From Ahaetulla prasina (Eukaryota; Chordata; Lepidosauria; Squamata; Colubridae): a stretch of 64,000 bases of DNA. Positions 44,278-55,183 of the stretch are shown one piece after another (the stretch's first letter is position 1; every line of letters starts with the position of its first letter). Both the position numbers and the translations under genes were made by a program. The notes below the pieces were generated by a model. It saw nothing but the letters and a program-made list of their open reading frames with translations. It had not been told where the DNA came from and searched no databases. Where the stretch lies: assembly GCF_028640845.1 (NCBI RefSeq), contig NC_080539.1:159713236-159777235 (forward strand). Reading direction: 5' to 3'.

Positions 44278-45415
44278 CAGGGGTGAAATGCTCCTGGTTT
44301 GGACTGGATCGGGCAATCCGGTAATGATGGGGGCAGGTAGTTTGGAGAACCTGTAGCAAAAATCCTTCCTCCCCCGCCACCCATGCCCACCTAATTGTCC
44401 TGTCCCCACTTGCCTACTTGGCAGCTTGCTGCTTCTTTCGGGCTCGCTCACTTTTCCTGCCTTGCTTCGGCTGCTGCAATCAATTGCATAGGTGAGCAAC
44501 TCAATCTGCCTGCCTGCAATCCATCTCATTGGTGAGCAACTCAATCTGCCTGCCTTGTCCCTTCAATTGGGTAAGTAACAGGGAGGGAGCATTAAAAAAT
44601 AGTTAATTGGGTTGTGTTTTTTTAGACATAGCAATTTAAAGTTAAGGAAATTTTAAATTTAGCTGCTTTTACTATAAATAAAATAAAATAATAAAATAAA
44701 ATATTTGTGCAGCTTTCTGAGATTTGGTGCGTTTCTATAGTGTTTCACTCTAACTACCCAAACACACAAAATCTCACAAAGCTGAATGTGGCATTTTGTC
44801 TGTGTGTGAGTCAGTTGTGTTGTATTGTGTGTGTGTAAAGAGTGAAAGTTGGTTTTTGAGCTTTTTGTGGCTGTATGAGATTCCTGCTTATTGCAGGGGC
44901 CATTTTGAGTGAAGTGCAGCTGCTTTTACATTGTGTGTGAGTCAGTCCGAACCTTCCGCCGCGAGCTTAAAACATATCTATTCATCTGCGCAGGACTGGA
45001 CTAGATTTTAAATTTATATTGGTTTTAATGGGTTTTATTATTTATATTGTTCTTTTTTAATTATTTGGCTGTGTAGAATAAGTTTTTTAATTGATATTTT
45101 ATTCTGTATTTATATGTACCTTTTTATTTGCCTGTGAACCGCCCTGAGTCCCTAGGGAGATAGGGCGGTATACAAATACGATAAATAAATAAATAAATAA
45201 ATAAATAAATAGTTGTATTGTGTTGTGTTGTGTGTGTGTGTAAAGTGTGAAAGTTGGTTTTTGGTACCTTTTATTGTTTTATGTATTTTGTTTATTATTT
45301 TTATTATTTATTGTTATTGGCCATGCCCACCCGGTCACCAGACCAGCCAAGCCACGCCCACCAATTAAGCCACGCCCACAGAACCTGTAAGGAAAATTTT
45401 TAGATTTCACCCCTG
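44278..45415. mobile_element. hAT-type non-autonomous element (1,138 bp) with nested LINE
   Basis: Ends CAGGGGTGAAATGC and GATTTCACCCCTG, flanked by the perfect 8-bp duplication ATTCAAGG (44270-44277 and 45416-45423). It is a longer relative of 12537-13419: both hold AAACACACAAAATCTCAGAAAG-like segments, TGTGTG/CACACA runs and CCAAGCCACGCCCACC. A LINE A 3' fragment (44947-45211) has inserted into it. Confidence 0.88.
44947..45211 (+). pseudogene. LINE A 3' fragment nested in hAT
   Basis: Encodes the last residues RTFRRELKTYLFICAGLD and a stop, then the 3' region with hairpin variant 45139-45168 (inner TCCC-TA-GGGA) and an AAAT tail. It interrupts GAGTCAG-TTGT of the host hAT with almost no duplication. 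Confidence 0.85.
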
Positions 45416-45423
45416 ATTCAAGG

Positions 45424-46047
45424 TTTCTATTTAATATTTTTAATTAAAAATACAGACATTGAGCACAAAGGAAGTTATTGGTACATGTGAGTACCACATT
45501 GTCTGTTCCTATGATATGGAGTATTTTCGATCATCATCCTACATGTCACTCTAAATACATTAGTCTCACTGGTTCCAGAATTTTCAATCCATGTTATTAT
45601 TTAAAAGTTTGTGCTCCAAATGTACATGCATTAAGGAGATGTACTTATTTATTTATTAAATTTGCTACATTTATTTGCTGCCTATCTCACTTCAAAGTGA
45701 CTCCTATAGTGAGATTGTAGCCAATGTGGTTCGAGCCTGGCTCAAGAAAGAGAGTGGGGAAGGAGCTGGCCTCAAGAATCTAAAGCAATACCAGATCTTT
45801 AGACAAATCTCCATAACAAAGGGAAAAAATAATATTCGCTGAGATTAAATTACGTTGCTCCTACAATGCTGCACTTCGTACATTTCTGCCCTATCAATCC
45901 ATTCCCTGCAGGATGCTGAGTTCATTGAAAGCGCTTGAAATGGATAGTTGAAACATCACCCCTGTTTCAAATAAACTAACATTTTGCAGACTGTGAACCC
46001 AACCAAAGAGCCACCTCTTTCAAGTCTTATTTGAAATATATTGATAT
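45424..46047. other. Stretch with no clear feature
   Basis: One possible LINE 3' end remnant at ~45645-45720 (TTATTTGCTGCCTATCTCAC). Otherwise nothing recognised. Confidence 0.4.
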
Positions 46048-46055
46048 CAATGGCC

Positions 46056-46262
46056 CAATGGTGGGTTTTACTTACCTTTGCTACTGGTCTGCTCGCATGT
46101 GCTTGCTTTGCTTATGCGCGCCAGCCACTTCTGTGCTTGCGCAGAAGCTTCTGGGCATGCACAGAGCATATTTGATGACATCTGGGTGGGTGGGCATAGC
46201 CTCCTGCTGCCACTATTACCGGTTCTCTCGAACCGGTGCGAACCGGTAGCAACCCACCCCTT
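46056..46262 (+). mobile_element. hAT-type MITE (207 bp, GGTGGGTT family)
   Basis: Starts CAATGGTGGGTTTT and ends GCAACCCACCCCTT, with the 8-bp duplication CAATGGCC on both sides (46048-46055 and 46263-46270). Contains GGTTCTCTCGAACCGGTGCG near the right end. Confidence 0.85.
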
Positions 46263-46309
46263 CAATGGCCCCTACTCTAAGTAAATCTATTACAGACATA
46301 TAATGTAGT

Positions 46310-46930
46310 TTTTTGTGGTCCACCAGCAGTCTGTGGAGCTGGCAACAGAGTCGGACAGTGACGAGGCTGAGGAAGAACATGGGCCAGTCCTGGAGGCTGG
46401 CGAAGGCCCAGATGAGGGTTCTGCATCACAGGCAGAGGCAGAGGTGGGGCCAGGGACATCTGGGAGTGATGTGCAGACTCCGGAGCCTGCAGAGGCTGAC
46501 AGTAGTAAGGCAGAAGAACAAGAGGAGCATGTTCCTAATGCACACATGAGAAGAGTTGCCAGAAGGCAAGAGCAGCTCAAGCAAAGAGGACAACTCAGGA
46601 GTAGGGCCAAGAGATTGGCCCCTCCCATAAGGCTTAAAAGACCAGCAATGGCGTTTGGGCTCTTTGCCGGAAAATGACGTTGATAGCCTTGTCTCGCTGC
46701 ATTTATTTCTTGTTGGTGTCTTCTGCTTTTGAACTTTTGAAAAGCCTTTGGCAGTTTGCCTAATTAGACCATGGTTGGTGATAAGACTAAAGAATTGTGT
46801 TAGGAAGAATTTGCTTTGATTTAGTTTGAAGGATGTTGAGAATGAGTTAATTCTCAGCTGTTCTAATAAAGTTTGTTTGCTTTTAAACTGACTGAGTTTA
46901 CTGCTACCTACTTGGGTCTGAGTCACAACA
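46310..46930 (+). mobile_element. LTR-like retroelement piece with acidic/basic reading frame
   Basis: An open frame from ~46315 to a stop at 46677 (120 residues) is first very acidic (SVELATESDSDEAEEEHG), then basic (MRRVARRQEQLKQRGQLRS). The downstream sequence has TTCTAATAAAGTTTG (poly-A signal) and ends GAGTCACAACA, as LTRs do. GTAGT occurs on both sides (46305-46309 and 46931-46935), a possible 5-bp duplication, but the left end does not begin with TG. The family is not identified. Confidence 0.45.
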
Positions 46931-46935
46931 GTAGT

Positions 46936-48280
46936 CTTTGAAAAATACCATGTGATCTAGTTAATTTCAGAATTAGTCAGTATGTGTTCCGGGCAACAGA
47001 AACAAATAGTCTCATCATTGCTGCATCAACTTCTAACTTCAAGGTATCTGAAGGTAGCATAATTTTTCTTAAACAGTTAGGGCTAGTCTTTCTGACCCTG
47101 ACCCATGTAGCAAATCTGCCTATTTCCTCCCGTTTCCCCTTATCCTCCAACTTTGCATACATATACTGTAAAACCTCTGCAACAAAGTTATGCTGCACCC
47201 CCCTGATACAATGGAAGTGGAGACTTAGAAAAAAATTGGTTTGCCTTTAAGATGTGTGCCGCAGGACTCTTTCTTTTTATAATGCTTCTCAGGGATCCTA
47301 TTTTTTTTTAAAAAAAAAAACACAGGCTACCCAAATTGGTGCCCACCAAATGGGTCAGGCACCAGGTTGAGGAAGTCAGCAATAAAGGAAGAGAAAGTGA
47401 ATTTAATAAAACAAGTAACTGACCCATCTTATTCTTTGTACCTAAAGCATCCTCATGTTCTACTTAATTTAGTTTTCTTGTGAATTCTTTCAGTGTAAAC
47501 AAACAGAGTGTCTTTAGCTGTATGCTTCAAAAGACTTACAATTGCAATTTTATTGCTCGGTGTTACAAGAAGATGGTATCGCAGGAGAAGGTGACAGTAA
47601 GTTAACAGATCGGTCCCCAAGGGCAGCTGGCCCAGACCTACAGACTCCCTTTCCCAAACAGAAAAGCCGGCACAATTAGCAACTTTCAGAATGATAAATT
47701 TCTTTGTTTCAGTAACCTTGCTTAATGCAACTGGATGCAGTCCCTATTGGCATCTCCATTTTGGTTCTAATTAACCCATGAATTTGGGATTTGTCAGGTA
47801 AGCCTGGCAGCTTCATTAGATGGTATTTCACACGATGGCGTGTTGTTTTGACAAACACTTATAATCCATGAAGAATATTGTTAGAAAAGGAATTAATGTC
47901 ATATTTAAAATACTTGGAAACCGAGTCCCTGCTTTCTCCCACAAGGTTATTTATAGTGATTCATAGTGCTAATGTACAGATATTCAGTTATTCAAAAAAG
48001 GAAGAAAAACAACTTGTAAAGTAAATGTATCTTTTAAGTTTGGAAAATGGCACATAGCTTACTGAAGAAGAATCCAAGAGTTGGAACAAGTTTTGAAGGG
48101 AAAGACTTTTAATTTAAATAATTTTTAAAAAACAGATGTAGCAAAATTCCTGGTAAAGGGCAGGAAAAATGCCCATGGACGCACTGTTACCATGAGGCCT
48201 CATGCTATCAACCTTGAAATGTTTTAATAATATGAAATCGGTTTTCTAAAGCTTTAACTTCCGATCCCATCAGTGTGAAT
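46936..48280. other. Low-repeat stretch, no gene recognised
   Basis: Repeat-poor. The part at ~47500-47900 has balanced composition and may be conserved non-coding DNA. No exon seen. Confidence 0.35.
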
Positions 48281-48714
48281 TAAAATATTCAGTTGTATTT
48301 TCAATCTCCTAGAAAATCTGCACCAAAGTAAAACAAGCAGAATGTGGAAAAAAAATAAACGATATTTTTCATAGATGTGATATATACATAATCCTTTTAT
48401 CAAGAGTAACATTTATATATGAAATATATGACATTCATTTCCATCTCAAATGTTAAATTCTTTTCTAATCATTTTTTTAAAAAAAAACCAAAGCATTCAT
48501 TTTAAATTTATCAAAGATTAGGCCGTAACAATAAACCATCCGAACTATTTTTCCAACTAAGAATGTTAACCAGGATTAGAAAATTCATTTTGTTCATCAG
48601 GTTTTTTTCCCAAAGCATATACAATAGAAAATATATTGTTTATTTTTCCCCACATTCTGCTTGTTTAATTTGGTGCAGATTTTCTAGGAGATTGAAAATA
48701 CAACTGAATATTTT
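48281..48714. repeat. Inverted repeat, ~85-bp arms, ~260-base spacer
   Basis: Left arm 48281-48369 and right arm 48631-48714 are close to identical in reverse: both carry TTCAATCTCCTAGAAAATCT, GCACCAAA and CAAGCAGAATGTGG. The spacer is AT-rich and unrelated. Neither arm matches the repeat families recognised elsewhere in this window. Confidence 0.85.
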
Positions 48715-48809
48715 ATACAGTTAGAAATACCTACTGAAGTATCACTTTTAAGGCATGGCTTAATTAGAACTACATAAGAGCTTCCTTATTTTCATCCTTG
48801 TGCCTAGAA

Positions 48810-48921
48810 CAGGGGTGGAGAACTATGGCCCATTTTATGACTTGTAGAAGTCTACAAGTCTACAAGAAGTCTACAACTCCCAGAATTCCTGAGCCAGCAT
48901 GGCTATAGTTCCCCACCCCTG
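48810..48921. mobile_element. hAT MITE (112 bp, palindromic)
   Basis: CAGGGGTGGAGAACTATGGC at one end and ATAGTTCCCCACCCCTG at the other, flanked by GCCTAGAA (48802-48809) and GTCTAGAA (48922-48929), 7 of 8 identical apart from one base. Confidence 0.85.
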
Positions 48922-48929
48922 GTCTAGAA

Positions 48930-49302
48930 TAAAGTATTTGCCCAAGATATTCTAGGAGAGAGTTTTATCCAAAACTGGTACAAATTATGTTCTGTGTCTT
49001 GCCAATTCCATTTATCCGAATACAAATTTAACTTAAAATTATGATTAAGTATAAAACTATAGATTATTAAAATTCTCCATTACAAGTATATATATTTTGT
49101 ACATGTTTACAAAACACCACATCTCAAAAAGCGGTACTTATTTATATGTATATCGTAAAAAAGAAATAAGAAACTTTTATCGTTCAAGTCATAAATATAT
49201 ACGTACTTTCTTAAAATGATAAACTCCAGAAAACTATTTTACAGAGCTATCTATTATTTGAATCCGATCCACTTGGTTTGGTGATTTTCTCTATACATTT
49301 AA
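48930..49302. other. Stretch with no recognised feature
   Basis: AT-rich, nothing recognised. Confidence 0.4.
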
Positions 49303-49545
49303 GAGCCGAGGTGGTACAGTGGTTAGAGTGTAGTACTTCAGACTACTTCAGCTGACTGCTAGTTGCAGTTCGGCAGTTCAGATCTCACCGGCTCAAGGTT
49401 GACTCAGCCTTCCATCCTTCCAAGGTCTATAAAATGGGGACCCAGATTGTTGGGGCAATAGGCTGACTCTGTAAACCGCTTAGAGAGGGCTGTAAAAGCA
49501 CTATGAAGCAGTATATAAATCTAAGTGCTCTTGCTATTTCTTATT
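49303..49545 (+). mobile_element. tRNA-derived SINE, second tail type
   Basis: GAGGTGGTACAGTGGTTAGA (A box region) and GCAGTTCAGATCTC (B-box-like), the shared GGCTCAAGGTTGACTCAGCC body, and the tail AAACCGCTTAGAGAGGGCTG then AAATCTAAGTGCTCTTGCTA. Confidence 0.8.
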
Positions 49546-49882
49546 ATTGAGTTTGTAAGAATGCAACTGAATAATGTCTTAAGTGAGTGCTCTTCACTTG
49601 ATATGCTTTTAGGTTGAAATAATTAAACTCTTAATTCTCTTGAGGGTTGTTTAATACAGGAGAAAGGTTTAGAAGTTTAAAATACAGAAAATCTCTCAGA
49701 ATTACAGTTTACATGTTTCAACAGACATTTCTCTTCTAATATGGGAGACATAAATAGTTTGGTTAGCAGAGTATAAGACCATACTACAGTGCCAAGATTT
49801 AAAATATCCTACTAATCCACAAAAAATGTTTCTGCTATATTGCATGTACATAACCTCATAAACTAATGTCCTTTGATAGCTT
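49546..49882. other. Stretch with no recognised feature
   Basis: AT-rich, nothing recognised. Confidence 0.4.
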
Positions 49883-49887
49883 TATAC

Positions 49888-50280
49888 TGTCAGGATTCCA
49901 GGTAACACCCTCAATGAAAGAAGACTCTGAGGCTAGAAGTTCCTCAAAGTTCCATTTTATTAGAGATGTCATATTGGCACATCTGGGAAAACCCGAATCT
50001 GAAAGTTTCCAGGTTTTCCCCACCCAAAAGAAAGCCTAAGGCCCTTCCCCTGCACCCACATGTCCATCACATGGTCCAATCAATGCACCGTCCCAACTGG
50101 AGATGTCTCCCAGTCACACCACTCCAAGTGCAGGGCAGGATGTCCTTGACTCTCAGAGAAAAGAATGTTATTATGGCTAGATATCTCCCCAACTCCATAC
50201 AATCCCCCCTCCCAGTTTCCCACAGCACTAAATTTGGCAGCCCTGAAGATCCAAAGAAAAGATTGTTTCCAGGGCTGACA
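49888..50280 (-). mobile_element. Solo LTR (393 bp)
   Basis: Begins TGTCAGGATTCCAGG and ends CCAGGGCTGACA, so both ends obey the TG...CA rule. It is flanked by the perfect 5-bp duplication TATAC (49883-49887 and 50281-50285). On the minus strand TAATAAAA lies ~75 bases before the 3' end, so the LTR probably reads on that strand. No internal retroviral sequence remains, which fits recombination between two LTRs. The parent (endogenous retrovirus or Ty3-type) is not identified. Confidence 0.85.
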
Positions 50281-50289
50281 TATACAGCG

Positions 50290-50566
50290 TAGTGGTGAAA
50301 TCCAATTTTTTTTACTACCTGTTCTGTGGGCATGGCTTGGTGGGTGTGGCTTGGGTGTGGCAGAGGAAGGATATTGCAAAATCTCCATTCCCACCCCACT
50401 CTGGGGCCAGCCAGAGGTGGTATTTGCCAGTTCTCTGAACTACTCAGAATTTTCGCTACCGGTTCTCCAAACTGCTCAAAACTTCCACTACCAGTTCTCC
50501 AAACTGCTCAAAACTTCCACTACCAGTTCTCCAGAACCTGTCAGAACCTTTTGGATTTCACCCCTG
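50290..50566 (+). mobile_element. hAT-type MITE (277 bp)
   Basis: Starts TAGTGGTGAAATCC and ends GGATTTCACCCCTG, with ATACAGCG (50282-50289) and ATACAGCA (50567-50574) at the sides, 7 of 8 identical. It landed at the very edge of the solo LTR, reusing part of the TATAC flank. A GGTTCTCCAAACTGCTCAAA segment is duplicated inside. Confidence 0.88.
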
Positions 50567-50574
50567 ATACAGCA

Positions 50575-50920
50575 TCTCATTAACAATCAGATGAATGAGA
50601 TGTTAAATACCAATGTTTATGAACCAATCTTTTCACAGAAAAGGACAATCTATATGACATAGATCTGTGTTTTCTCTGTATCTTGAAGAACATGTATGAA
50701 AGCACTATCTGTTCTTAACAATTCAGTAGCTTTATTGTGTTTTGAATAATTGCTTGCATGAAAATTGAAGTCATTACCTAAACAGTGTTTACAGTCTCCC
50801 TCTGATCAAACATACATGCATGCATACATACATGGATAACAATTTAAAATTAAGTTTTCTAAGATTTTAATATAATTCTTAGTGCTCAATATACATATAA
50901 AATTGTTCTTAATTTTTGTA
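50575..50920. other. Stretch with no recognised feature
   Basis: AT-rich, with a short CATA run near 50812-50832. Confidence 0.4.
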
Positions 50921-51004
50921 TTACTTTTTACTTGGTTGTAAACCGCCCTGAGTCCTTCGGGAGAAGGGCGGTATAAAAATTGAAACAATAAATAAATAAA
51001 TAAA
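50921..51004 (+). repeat. LINE A extreme 3' end
   Basis: Hairpin at 50943-50971 (TCC-TTCG-GGA inner stem), then GTATAAAAATTG and an AAATA tail. Confidence 0.85.
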
Positions 51005-51059
51005 ATATAGGTTATCAGCCCCTTTAGTAAGGATAGCTAAATGGAACTAAAATTCCATT

Positions 51060-51290
51060 TAGAATAAGCTCATGAGGTTTTACTCTTTTAAACATATGCA
51101 CTATATACATACAGACATACAGACACACATATATATGTTTTCTGAGGTTTTTGCGGGTGTTTGTATGTAGGTCTTTGGTTATTCGGGTTTTCTCCCGCGT
51201 AAAATTGGAAGTATCTTGGCGATGTTTCGACGAAGTCTCATTCGTCATCTTCAGGCTTCAGCTTCGTGCTTCTGGGAGCATATATATATA
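51060..51290 (-). mobile_element. Penelope-like terminus fragment
   Basis: On the minus strand a coding-like stretch reads HRQDTSNFTREKTRITKDLH, preceded by the hammerhead-like core at 51221-51254 (CTGAAGATGACGAA then TTCGTCGAAACATC). This pairing of core and following sequence is one I associate with Penelope-like elements in vertebrates. Confidence 0.55.
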
Positions 51291-51916
51291 ACAGTGGAGA
51301 GAAGGCTACATGTATTGTTAGAGTACCTACAGTTCTCATGTTGCATCTTTCCATTTCAAACCATGGCTTGGAGGCTTTATTTTATTTTACCACTCCTTCC
51401 TGAGCTGCTCTCATTATAGCCAGATAATTTAATGGATATGTTCATGGTTTGATCAAACTAGCTTACTGTTACATTCAAACTGTCAGACTAAGATTTGGAC
51501 AAGATTTTGAAACCACCCCGGTAAGTGGCTGTTGGGGTTTGGCTTGTAATCCTATGATTAGAAAGCTTGTCATCTCCTCCTTTACACATGCACCTCACTA
51601 TGGGGCGGAAGGAAACATATCCTGTAAAAAAATACCTTATTTGCAAATCATTTGCAGAAACTCCATTTGAGAAAGGTCTGTTAGAGACCTCTGCAGTATG
51701 CTCTGCTGGAATTCTAGCAACAGTAATGGGATGCCATTTGGCTAAAAAACCAGACAAACATCAGGAATGCCGGCAGCATGTGCCCAATTTATATTAAAAA
51801 AACAACAAAATAATGAAAGGGGAGCAGAGCAATACTTTTAAAAACTGACTGAGTGGCAATCTGAATTTTCCCAGATCAATTTTTTTTGCTATGATTTTGT
51901 TCAGTTAATGTATGTG

Positions 51917-51918
<2 letters not shown>
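51291..51918. other. Stretch with no recognised feature
   Basis: Overlapping open frames on both strands at 51488-51797 have no recognisable domain. I see no splice or repeat context. Confidence 0.4.
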
Positions 51919-51988
<70 letters not shown>

Positions 51989-52015
51989 GAGGGAGGGAGG
52001 GAAGGAGGGAGGGAA
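51919..52015. repeat. Compound (TG)n(AG)n(GGGA)n microsatellite
   Basis: About 15 TG units, then ~16 AG units, then GGGA/GGAA units without interruption. Confidence 0.95.
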
Positions 52016-52326
52016 GTTGGAAAGATCATGAACTGCTGCTATCGCATTCGAAATTCTCTTGTGCAGCTACTCCCAAGTTGGTGGTAAATGCGTGCGTTGG
52101 TCAGAAAATGATTTTTTTAAATGACCATCCTATTTGTGGTCACTAAACAAGGTAGTCATTAAACAAGGAGTGACTATATACACCTATAATGTGTTTTCAA
52201 GCATTCACTTTCTTCTTTTCAGATTGGTATTTGTAGTTCACAGAATCAGTTGAGTTGGTGTCCATATAAATTTTATAAGCCAAAGCAGAACTTACACAGG
52301 AAGGGATGAATTGTTTTGTTTGTTTG

Positions 52327-52580
52327 TTTGTTTACATTTATATCCCGCCCTTCTCCGAAGACTCAGGGCGGCTTACAGTGTGTAAGGCAATAGTCTCATT
52401 CTATTTGTATATTTACAAAGTCAACTTATTGCCCCCCCAACAATCTGGGTCCTCATTTTACCTACCTTATAAAGGATGGAAGGCTGAATCAACCTTGGGC
52501 CTGGTGGGACTAGAACCTGCAGTAATTGCAGGCAGCTGTGTTTTAATAACAGGCTTCTTACAGCCTTGAGCCACCACGGC
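52327..52580 (-). mobile_element. tRNA-derived SINE with LINE A-type tail (reverse)
   Basis: Reads in reverse from CCCGCCCTTCTCCGAAGACT (hairpin tail) through CAACAATCTGGGTCCTCATT to GGACTAGAACCTGCAGTAAT (B box region) and GAGCCACCACGGC. Same family as 10797 and 43063. Confidence 0.85.
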
Positions 52581-52599
52581 ATGCAGAACTGCTGTGCTG

Positions 52600-53110
52600 T
52601 CCCTATGTAGTGTGGTCATGTGATGTTTTGTCTAACAACCACTTCACTTAACGATGGAGATTCTGGCCCCAATTAAGGTCGTTAAGTGAAGACTACCTGT
52701 AAGAACAAATTGGAGGCAGGAGAAATGAGAAAAACTCTTTGTAAGCCTCCATACTGCAAGATCCAAATATATGATTTCATACCATCATTATAATTTCTCA
52801 TCCCCCCAAAGAGTGTTGGAAATTACAGTTTAGTGAGCATGCTGAGAACTTCATATTTCCTTCTTTAGGAATTCACAGGTTCCTGTCTTCTTCTACCATA
52901 AGCCCAACTGTTCTGTTTTGCAATTTTCTAATAAAATGTAACTGAAGGTAAAATTCTTAAAAACTTTTCTCCCTGCCTACTTCTGGCCCTATAATTTTTG
53001 TTTAAACAATTTAGAATCATGAAAATTACATTTTTTTTAACACAGTGCTATTGTAACTTCAAACAGTCACTGAACAAATGATTGTAAGTTGAGGACTACC
53101 TTTACCAGAG
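52600..53110. repeat. Two TA-type MITE end fragments and spacer
   Basis: The first fragment ends at ~52701 (AACCACTTCACTTAACGATG ... GAAGACTACCTGTA), the second at ~53102 (GTAAGTTGAGGACTACCTTTA). Both resemble the right part of 42587-42975. The sequence between them has no recognised feature. Confidence 0.5.
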
Positions 53111-53283
53111 AAAATAATTTTGGGTTTTTAAATAAGTAAGTAAATAAATAATTAAATCCAAACTCCTTAGACCTGAAATTATAAACCGGTGTGGTAAACA
53201 CTGTTTTATTGGGACTGTATTCTGAATGTTAACATTTAATTCTTACCTCAAATTTAACTATTGACAGTAGGAAATTATTGACT

Positions 53284-53364
53284 ATTGACATTAGCAAAGC
53301 TGGCTGAGGAACTCTGGGAGTTGAAGTCCACAAGTCTTAAAGGGACCAAGGTGGAGACCCCTGC
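53284..53364. mobile_element. Half of a palindromic hAT MITE
   Basis: AGCAAAGCTGGCTGAGGAAC and CTGGGAGTTGAAGTCCACAA through GGAGACCCCTG: the right half of the 11341-type element. Confidence 0.75.
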
Positions 53365-55175
53365 CTTAGATGATCCACCATCAGCCTTGTTACCAGGATG
53401 GAGCATGCTGGGAGTTGTAGTTCACCAACATCTGTAGGGCCACAGGTTATTTAAGCAATATTGTAGATCTTGGCAAGATTCCACGCTGTGGAACAGATAT
53501 AATAACTGTGCACCACATATTAAGGCCATCCATCTCTCCTAGAACATCTGCACAACGTTATTAACGGCCAAAATCAATTATTTGCTGTTTATGAATCAAT
53601 TAATGATTTAGACAGCCCAAAGGACTCAGAAAACTTCTGAAATAATATATAGGCAGCAGGAAGAACGTGGAAACAGTTCATATCTTCCATCTAGGTTCTT
53701 TATGTGGGAAGTAGTTCTGCAACGCTGAATAGATTAATGATCTTTCTGCTCATGTGATCGCCACTTGTCAGACTGGAATGCACTAAAAAATATTGCTGTA
53801 CATCAGCAAAGTAATATTTGAATGCTTTTACTGCCATAGTCTCCCAGGTCATTACTTTATTGGTTTTTATACATTTTAGGGACGAACTGCTTTCCAGGAC
53901 CAGTTTTGAGCAATTATAAATAATTGCATAAATGAAAGGAAGAATTACATTTAGGAAAACATGAACACACGTGTCTGCATGTATGAGTACGTGTGAAGAC
54001 TACCAGCTCACAAAATGGTACAGCCATTCATAATTCAGAACCACCCACTCAAGCGCCTAGCCATTTTTGCTGTGTGTTCATTTGTGTGGAAAGAATCTTA
54101 GATATAGGTTGCTTATTATAAACTGGGGGAGTATTAAAAATATTAGCTGACAACATCTGGGGGAAGAACTGAGAACTGCAAATTGCCCTTTAGAATCACA
54201 GGACAGAGGAAGAGTGAAGACGGCTGGGCATATTGTCAAAGCTGTTTTCTTAACCTCTGTAACTCAAGTCTCAGCTAGGCTTGCCTCTGCCCTCACCCCT
54301 TCAGCTTCCTCTTGTGTGCTGCATAATGTCAGCCAAAACACCCAGGATCCTGAGTAAAAACAGCATTCCCTAGAAGAAAAAAGTGGGGTGGGGCGGAGAA
54401 TCTGGCTCCTATGTGATATTTTTGTGGCATTCCAACCACCTCAGTGACTAGCATTAATATCTGACCAAAGAACATAACTTGAACCACTGCTTATCAATTA
54501 AAGCCTGTTACACACTTTAAAATATATGTGTTTTTGTTGGAAATGATTATCAAACCATCAGTGGCTCTCCTGAGACAAGCTGACAGCCTCATCTCCGATG
54601 GTGGCTGATGACAATGGAATTGATTATTCTGTTTGATAATCATTAGCTGCCTAAACAAAACAATGTGTGCAACACGTTTATGAGATAAACTCCCTTTCCC
54701 AGGGCAAAATCAACTTTATTAAGGTCAGTGGGAATTTTGCCATCCTGCTTAATGGAGGAGTGCCCACCTCTCAGTATTAAAGCTGGCTTCTTTACCAGAC
54801 TAAATCATGCATAGAGTGATTCTAGATAACTTCATTTTAGCCCTTCTTCAGCAAGCAGGAGCAGCAAGTAATGCTCCGAATAAAATGCTGAAATAGATAA
54901 ACCTCTTTTATTTTTGTAGTAAAATAATGCAGTTGCAAATCATTTTAAATTAAATAATTTAATTGCCTAAACATCTGCAAGGCTTTGTTGGGAAAGAACA
55001 TATCAGTTCTTGTCATGGGCACCAGCCAACTTCCATTAACTCTACAAAGAACCAAATGCAACGTACTCTTAGAATTTCAGTATACTTGGATCCAGAGTAA
55101 ACAACCTCCAGAAATTATTACGCTACATCTCCCACCATCTTGCATTATTCATCACCTTGATTGCTGAGGCCAATG
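53365..55175. other. Low-repeat stretch, no gene recognised
   Basis: Largely repeat-free. Around 54540-54645 a perfect 14-base inverted pair AATGATTATCAAAC (54542-54555) and GTTTGATAATCATT (54631-54644) lies in balanced, unique-looking sequence, possibly conserved non-coding. No exon was found. Confidence 0.35.
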
Positions 55176-55183
55176 TTCTAGAA

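Noticed and set aside
51488..51797. Overlapping open frames on both strands (76 and 89 residues)
   Set aside because: No recognisable domain, and both strands are open over the same bases, which suggests chance.
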